Under the pieces are notes generated by a model that worked only from the letters and a program-made list of their open reading frames with translations, did not search any database and was not told the DNA's origin. From positions 36,678,991 to 36,742,990 of the forward strand of contig CM055109.1 in NCBI GenBank assembly GCA_029204225.1: a stretch of DNA of 64,000 bases, read 5' to 3'. Shown here one piece after another: positions 12,104 through 21,100 of the stretch. Each line of letters begins with the position of its first letter. Within the stretch, counting starts at the first letter, position 1. The position numbers were made by a program, and so were the translations under genes. The stretch comes from Diphasiastrum complanatum (taxonomy: Eukaryota > Streptophyta > Lycopodiopsida > Lycopodiales > Lycopodiaceae).

Positions 12104-15100
12104 TCTTCTTCTTTTTTATGGCCAAAAAAATGTGAGGGAGCCCTAGCTCCCCCTCACCTCCGTCATCTCTCCCCATACACACCTCCCAAACCCCCTCCCT
12201 CCTCCCTCCTGCTGTGCAACAGCCCACACTGTTGTTGCTACTATGCAGTGTTGGAAGAAGGAATGGATGCTCGATAGAGAAAGAGTGCATTTGATAGATG
12301 CTACAATCGAGTTCTATGGAAAGATCCTTCTTCTGATGTATGACTACGCCTATCAAATTCGAACAAAAACTATAGCGACAATTGTCACGTTCGATTCTAC
12401 TTGATTCTAACTTTGAAATCATTAGAATCAGTGAGATTGATTGCGTAGACAAACATAACGGAGCAAATATTGTTGCATCAAAATATTCGATAGTTCAGAC
12501 AAAACTGCAAGAGTATGTAATCGGATTATAATAGAACAAAGAAATATTCATTTATTCTGACCTAATATGAACGCATAGGTCTCGCGGTACCGGGTACCAC
12601 GGATCCCGGAACCGTGGGACCATATCGGTCCCGCGGTGCCAAAAAAAAAAAAAATTTACGAAAATAACACGGGAAAAAATTTTAAATTTGTTTTTTTATT
12701 ATGGTACCGCCCTGGTACCGCGGATTCCAGGGCGGTACCGTACCGACGGTACCACTGTTATGGTACCGACGGTACCATAACAACGGTACCACAGGGCACT
12801 ATGACTGAACGTAATAAAAATTGACGATTGATTCAGTAAGTAGCCTGTACAAATCAAATGAATAGAAAGCACAAAACAATAGCGGATGCAACCGCGTACT
12901 CGAAACTAACTCTGAGTAATTGATCGACTCTGCATTGTTAGAAATAAGTGACTATGCTAAAGTTAATCCATAGGTTACGTTGACCCAAAAGGTCGGGATT
13001 TGTGTAACCTAGTTATTTAGGCCATCTTAAGTTTGTCTTAAGTTCAGTTGGACCCAATTTTGGTCATGTACTAACTTGTGGGTCCTTAGGGGTCTAATTT
13101 TGTTTAGGGGCCCTATCTTGACTTTTGGGGGTGCCCTACATTTAGTAAGTGGTTAAACCTTAGGGTTTGGTGGCATTTGGCCACATCCAGGTAGAGTACT
13201 TAGATGCTCATTGTGTATTCCATTTTAGACAGTTTGGCTAAGCATTGCTCTCCATTGCTCTTGTTGCTGTTTTCTCTCTCTCTCTTAGAGTTGGGTGCCC
13301 AGCCTCTTCTCTCTTGTTTTCTGTGGAGATTGATTGATAACTAGATCTTGGTGGCTTGACTCTTGCTTTCCTACATGCATGATGCACTTCCGCTAATAAT
13401 TAGTAAGTGCTAATAGCAATGCACTATTATTAATCTTCTACATCAATAGTTTATCCAACTAAGTAAATAAGAAATGATCGGCTATTTATACTAGTTAGGA
13501 CTGTCGTTTAGGCTTATCCAAAATGACTGTAAAAAACAATTGTAAGGTCGCAGATCGCAATTCGCACTTACCCACAATGCATTGTCACTTATCCAATTAG
13601 GTTACACGGTAATTACTTGCTAAGAATGGTTAGGGCAAGTCGTTAAATTCAAACCAAGTGATAACATGTTTTGTTAACATTCGATAGTTCGAACACCTTT
13701 GATAGCCTTTTTCACGACAATGAGCCATTCCCATGTATTTCTACAGACTATGCGAAAACATGAATAAAACTGCAGAACCAAATAACTAAATGGATGAGAT
13801 TAAAGATCGATTATGAGAATAATAATCCAACACGCCCCCTTAATATGAATCCATGAAAGCCTTGACCTTTAAACTTAGCATTGCACAAAATCTTGTGTGC
13901 AATTAAACTCAACGCCTTGGTGAAAATATCTGATGTCATGTCTTGCATTCGACAGTACTCCAAGCTCACCTCTGCTTACTCTTGGAATGAAACCTAGGGT
14001 TGGCCGATAAAGCAATTCACAAAAGACAATTGTCGGAGCATACTGTTTCAGACAAACGTCCGATAGTAAGTTTTGCAACCATACTACTGCCTTTGTCGCT
14101 TGAGAGGCAGCAATAAACTCTAATTCGGTTGATGATAGAGCTATTGAGGTTTGCTCGCGATTGTTCCATGACATTGGACCATCGTTCAAGAAGAATGTAA
14201 ATCCGGATGTGGATCTACGAGTGTCTGCATCTCTTGCCCAATTTGCATCCGAATAACCACTGAGTATGTTGAGTTTGTCATTGTCGAGTGCTTCATAGCA
14301 GATGCATTAGTCCAAGTAGCTCGAGTGTATCTCATACTCTGATAAGAGCTTTCCAATGTGTAATACCAGGATTAGCCATATACTGACTTAAGGAACTGAT
14401 TGCAAAAGCTATGTTTGGTCTGGTGCATATCATCGCGTACATAAGAGAACCTATTATCAAATGATTTGGGTACTCATGCATCTACTCCTGCCCACCATTG
14501 TTGAAGAACCGATATTGCTGTCCACCGTCGATGCAACACCTACTCAATGTGCCTCTACGGCTAGCAAGGATGGAGCCTCCACTTCTACTCCAAATGACGC
14601 GGTTGATAAAGGGTCAGCGTTCCATACTCCATGCCCTCCCTCTGCTCGTCGCTCCTCTTTCTTGCTTCCCAAAATCTATACACCAGCCAAATCATTTGAG
14701 CAGTACATTCTCTCCTACATCGAGCAGATCAAAGAAGAATCCAACTCTCTACGAAAGGAAATGGCACAGCTTCAAGCAACCATTCAATCTATGTCCGCCG
14801 ACCGAGGTGAAGATCAATTTGCATTCTAATAGCCATATTTGCAAGGAGGAGGAGGGTGCCCCCCCTACTTTGAGGGTTTGCCGTAGGGCGCCCATGCTCA
14901 CATTTGCATATGTTTTTTGAGTCTAATACATGCTGAACATTTCAGATCCACTTGTTTGTAGGAGGGCACCCATCTACAAAAGAAAATACATATGTTTTTT
15001 ACACATTTATTGCTGAAACTTTCGAGTTGGCTAGCTTGCAAGAGGGCGCTACCATCTGCCCTATACGTGCATGTATTGTGCACTCATTTTCGGCAACAAA

Positions 15101-18100
15101 TCTGGTTTTGGTGTTGGCTTCATTCGAAGTTTACCTATTTGTGCAGAAAATAGCCAACTATTTCATTATTCTTTGAGCAAATTGCATGTGGAGTATTGCA
15201 ATCAATTGTGCTCATATTTTCATCTTTATGGTTGCTGCCCATTGAGTAGATTGTCTTGGAAAGTCTTTTTTCCTATCTATTACAAGTTGATTTTTCTATT
15301 TTATCTATGGCTAAAGAATCGGAGTCAATTGGTTCTTTATTTAATGAAGACAGGTTGGATGGCACAAACTATTCTTTGTGGTGCTACATGATTAAGAACC
15401 TTCTTATTGCGAAAGGTTTATGGGAAGTAGTTATTGGTGATGAAGAGAGGCCACCTACCTTGGCTCCTACTAAACCGGCTAGGGCAACTACTTCATCAAC
15501 AAAAGTGGTCTTCCAATGAGCAAAAGAAGTGGGATCGACGAGATGCACAAGCACATTCCGTCATTGCATTATCGGTGAAGAGATCTATCCTTCCACATAT
15601 TAGGTCTTGCAAGACTTCCAAAAGTGCTTGGGAGACTCTTGCCAAGATGTTTCCAGTAAAGAATGCAGCAAAAGTGGTCTATCTTCGAAATCAACTTTCT
15701 ATCTTGAAGATGCAAGAAGGTGATTTGCTTACGAACCACTTGATGAAGATCAAGGATCTTCAAGAGGAGCTTCTCAACGTCGATGAGGTGATTGAGGACT
15801 CACAATTTGTATCTATTACTCTCAACTCTCTTCCTAATTCTTACCTTCCATTTGTGTCATCTTTAAGCATTTCTCTTAGGGGACAACAAATCTCCTTCGA
15901 AGAACTTGTTGGCTTGCTTCTTCAAGAGGAGCAAACAAGGATCAACTTTGGTGGTGGTGAGCAACAAGATCTTTGTAAAAGGCCAAGGTCAAGGCAAGTG
16001 GCAAGGGAAGCCTTCTTCCAACCCCAACACTTCCAAAGGTGATCAAAAACCTAAGGAAGCTTAAGATCAAGGACAAGGCTCCAAGAAGAAGGGTAAGTGC
16101 GACTATTGCAAGAAGTTTGGGCATCACATCAAAGAATGTAAGAAGAGGCTTGCAAAGGAAAATGAAAGAGGTAACGATACAAGTGCGGCAATCATTACTT
16201 TGGAGCAACAATTTCAAGAAAAGGATGATCTTTTCAACAATGATTATGCTTTGTCACTTATACTCTCATCTCTCCTCAAGATGAGACTTCTACCACTTCA
16301 TCTCTTGCTGGTTTTTCAGCCAAGAAGAACACATCTTCAGCTTTACAAGTTCCTGTTTTTTCATCTTTTGAATGGGTGATTGATAGCGGTGCCACACTTC
16401 ATACGACTTATCGCAAAGAGGTCTTCACAAAGCTTGTGAAAGTGCATGATGGAAGCAAAGTTCAAGGTGTTGATAACACCTCTTATCCTATCGAAGTTGT
16501 TTGGAGTGATCGTCATTATCTTACACAATGGTGAGGAGAAGTACATTCGCAATGTACTTCTTATTCCAGGAATCAAAAAGAATCTCATTTCGGTCTCTAC
16601 TATTATGAACCAAGGCTTGGCTGTGGAGTTCAAAGAAGAAAAATGTCTTATTAAAGACCCAATGAAATCTCTCATGATCATTGCTTCGGGAACATTGCGT
16701 GGTGGATTGTTCCTTATGGATACCTATGAGCAAAGGGCTTCATCATCTTGTCTTGTTGCATCAAGTTCACATTCTTTGGAGTTGGCTGAATTATGGCATG
16801 CTAGGTATGGACATCCCAACTTTGCTAGCTTGAAGATGTTGAAGAGATTCAATATGGTTGAAGACATTCCTAATATTGAGCATCCCGAAGGACATGTATG
16901 CGAAGGACATGTATGCTTTTCCAATTGATGGAACTATTTGAGTTGGTGGCAAGTTCGATTTGGTTCATAGTGATGTGTGTAGTCCAATGAGGACCAAATC
17001 CATTGGAAGGTGTAAGTACTTTGTTACTTTTATTGATGACCTTTCTAGATTTACTTGGATTTATCCTATGAAGGCAATATCGGAAGTATTTCAACACTTT
17101 AAGGATTGTCTAGCAATGATGGAAAATCAATTTGGGCAATATATCAAGACTACGTTCGGTGCTTATCTTCGAAGCAAAGGTATCCAACATCAAATGACAA
17201 CTTCTTACACACCTCAACAAAATGGTGTTGCCGAAAGGAAGAATCACACTCTTATGGAGATGGCTCGATGCATGCTCAAGGCAAAGGGGCTGCCTCATAA
17301 GTTTTGGGCGGAAGCGGTCATAACGGCGGCATACATTAGCAATCGGTGTCCTACTAAGACCTTGAAGATATTGACTCCATATGAAGTTTGGTATGGTAAG
17401 AAGCCCAAGGTTTCTCACTTTCGCATCTTTGGTTGCACGGCTTATTCTTTCATTCCCGATAAGCTTCGATCCAAACTTAATGATAAAGGAGTTAAGTGCA
17501 TCTTTGTTGGCTATAGTAGTGAAAGCAAGGGCTACAGGTTGTTCAATTTGGATACTAATAAAATCATAGTGAGTCGTGATGTTCATTTTAATGAAAAGAC
17601 CTCCTATGATGTTGCGCCCACTCATGTTATGAAAGGGGACTGTCCCCATGATGTATATGTTGAAGTATTTCCAGATTTGGTGTCGTCATCTAATCATGAA
17701 GAGGAGAGACTGCCAACTATTTCTAGTGGACAGCCCACTACTTCAAGTTTGCAGCCCGTAGCTCATCAAGAAGAGCCTATTTATGATGAAGAGCAGCCTA
17801 TTGAAGACTTTGGACAACAAGGTCCAAGTTCGAAACTCTTTGGACAGCAAAGTGTTGGCAAAGGTAAGGCTATTGGACAACCTAAAACAATCCCTAAAGT
17901 GGATCATCTCTATGAAGGGAAGTCTTGTGCCTCTACTAAACCAGTAGAATATGTTGATTTTTCAGATTTTGCTCTAACTTCTATTGAGGATGGTGCAGTA
18001 GAACCTGTTTTTTATAAGCAGGCCAAAGGAGTAAAATGTTGGGAGGATGCGATGCAAGAGGAGTATGACTTACTCATGAAGAACCACATTTGGGTCCTTG

Positions 18101-21100
18101 TTGATCTTCCACATGGTAAGAAAGCAATTGGTTGTAAATGGGTGTACAAGATCAAATACAAGTCCATTGGTACTGTTGAAAGGTACAAGGTGAGACTTGT
18201 TGCCAAAGGCTATGCACAAAAGCAAGGAATTGATTTTTATGAAGAGACTTTTGCTCCTACCGCTCGAATGACTACCGTAAGGATAGTCACCGCCTTGGCT
18301 GCCCATCATGGTTGGCATATGCACCAACTTGACATAAAGACGGCATTTCTCAATGGTGATCTAAATGAGGAACTTTAACTTCAAAAACCTGCTGGTTTTT
18401 TGGTTGCAGGTCAAGAAGACAACCTCAAGAAGCCTCTCTATGGACTTAAGCAAGCCCCAAGGATGTGGTATCAAAAGATACACACATACTTTTGTGATCG
18501 GGGGTTCTCTAATAGTCCTAGTGAATCTACTCTTTATGTTATGCATACTTCTAAATCTATCATCATCATTTTGCTTTATGTTCATGATATTATCATTACG
18601 GGTAACAATGAGCAACATATTGAAGCGTTAAAATCTGATCTTGCTTCAGTTTTTGATACCTCAAACTTAGGCTTGTTGCACTTTTATCTTGGTCTTGAAT
18701 TTTTGCAAGGAGGGGCTGGAATCTTCATCTCTCAACAACGATACATTATTGGGCAAATTTTGAAGCGGTTTAAGATGGAAGATTGCAAGCCGGTTGCTAC
18801 ACCAATGGAGACGGGCCTAAAATTGAGTAATCGAGATGTTGGTGAACCATTTGATACTACCTCGTATTTCCTCTTTCGATATCTTCAAGGAATTAGGACA
18901 CTTGGACTGTTTTATCCTTCTTGTGATGATGCATGCTTGGTTGGTTTTAGTGACTCGGATTAGGGTGGAGATCAAGACACACGACACTCTACTAGTGGGT
19001 ATTGTTTTTTCTTTGGAAATTCTGCAATTTCTTGGTTAAGTAAAAAGCAGCCCACCGTTGCTTTTACGGAGTGTTTATGGCTGAGACGATTACTTGTCGA
19101 TATGAAGTATGGCCAACCCTCGGCTACTCTCCTTTTTACCAATAGTCAAAGTGCTATGGCCATTGCACAAAATCCAGTTTTTCATGCAAGGACAAAGCAT
19201 ATCGAGATCCACTATCACTTTGTTCGGGAGAAGCTTCACAATGAGACATTACACTTGAATATTGTCCCACAAATGATAATATTGCGGATGTATTCACTAA
19301 GGCATTACCTAGAATTAAATTTGAAGCTTTTTCTCATGCTTTAAATTTAAGACCATTGGCTGATTTTTCTACTTAGTGAATACATGTTATTTTCATTTAA
19401 GGAGGGTGTTAGTTTAAGTAAGTGGAAATGATGTATTACCATAGGTTACTTTGACCCGAAAGGTCGAGAGTTGTGTAACCATGGTTTATTTACCTCCATT
19501 AGGCCTATTAAACTTAGAGTTAGCTAAGTTGATATGTTTTTACATAGTAGGGACTCGTGGGTCCACTAGGCCTAATTATGACATTATGTGAAAAATTTAT
19601 CCCTTAGTGTACTTCGTAAAGTAGATATACTACTTCAAAGCAGAGATAAACAATTGGGAAATTGTTCCATCTCTAAGTACTTACTTGGTATTCGAAGACA
19701 GACTAAGGGTAATGATTTTATGGGTAAATGTGAAAGTTAAAAGATTGTTTATGAACTTCTTGCCCATTCTGAGGATAGAACCTGGTCAGGGGGAAGAATG
19801 TTACGTCATGTCCTGTATATAGGATTCGGCATAACCTAGACTTGGATATCCGGTACTCCAGTGTATGAGATTATTAATTATGCCACGTCATTTCGAACTA
19901 GGCCAGAAATGTAATTAATAACCTTGTGACCAGTGCTCTAATTGGACCTATGGAGCTTTTGCATGGTGATTGACAGCTTTTGTGCAAGAATCGGAGGTCA
20001 ATTGCTTTTGATAGGATTGGAGGGATCCTAGAGGGAATATTCTCTTGCTTTTGGAGATTATATAAACTCTCTATTTCCTCATTTTGTATGCCATTGGCAA
20101 AACCATCCTCACCCCTACAGTGATTTTGGTAATGACTAGAGGCTCACTCTTGATTAAAATGGGTCAAGCAAAAACATGCATTGCTACATGAAGACTAAGG
20201 TAGGACATGGTATTGTGCTAGATACATTTAGCCAAATCCAGAACTATGCACCACTTTCAGTATCATTGAACTCAAAACGGGATTTCTCTAGCTTAACCCC
20301 AATCATTAATATAAACCAAATAAACATCCAAACCAGAATTTTCAATCAAACACACAATTCAAAACTTATCGTGTTAACCTTTTCTCCCCCAGAGCTGGTA
20401 GTGATGTAGTGTTGGTAGTAGATGTACAGTGCATTTGTTGTTTCTGGTGCTCCATCCTGCCAACCATTAAGGTCTTGGTCTACAACCTGCACACAATCTG
20501 TCTAGAAGATTAGACGCTATACGTGAGGACCTTTCTTTTGAACTTGATCAAACTGAGGAAAAGTATTACTCAAACACAACTGTGCATGAATTGAGTATCT
20601 ATAAATATCTGTCTAGAATAAATAGACACAATGAAGCACCAAAATTGCAGGCTTAAGAAATGTCGTGGTAGTGAAGGCCATTTACAAACTCAGATGAATG
20701 GATTTGCATGATAACACAGTTCAGTTCATGCCTGTTGTGCGAAGATATCATATGTTGGTGAGATTGAGTTAAAAGGTCCTTTCCATTTCGCAAACAATTG
20801 AGATCATGAAGGCATTTAGGAACTTGATTCAGAATAAGGCCAGTTTCAACGGTGTAGACACCAGTAACATGAACCAATTAAGTGACAGTGATACGTAGTT
20901 AGCACAGCAGCTATGATTCTACCAGGAATGCAGAAAGCCTCATATTTGTGAAAGAGAGAGTTGGAAAATATTCAAAGGATAAGTTCTGAGGCAGAGACTT
21001 CAGCAACCCTCTCTTCTATTTGCAGAGGCCTAGCTAGTCTTCATTTTCCATGACAACAGCTTGTAGCTTAGATCAATGTTTCATGGACCTTTTTGAAACG

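Larger units (their letters stand above)
8090..20378 (-). other. RELCH: 12.3-kb intron of the RELCH-like gene, filled with nested transposons
   Basis: Exon 2 ends ...SSGGEK and the next exon starts DKSTLPNADG. In plant homologues the corresponding parts are contiguous (...EEK then a coiled coil), so no exon needs to be missing here. The intron carries LINE pieces, two hAT-like elements, a copia solo LTR, a minus-strand copia end, a near full-length plus-strand copia and a gypsy LTR. Between 8,100 and 9,090 I see nothing recognisable. Confidence 0.75.

Noticed and set aside
12936-13419. 5' LTR of the copia element at 15.3-19.4 kb
   Set aside because: No primer-binding site follows, nearly 1.9 kb of unrelated DNA separates it from the Gag start, and likely 5-bp flanking repeats indicate a solo LTR.
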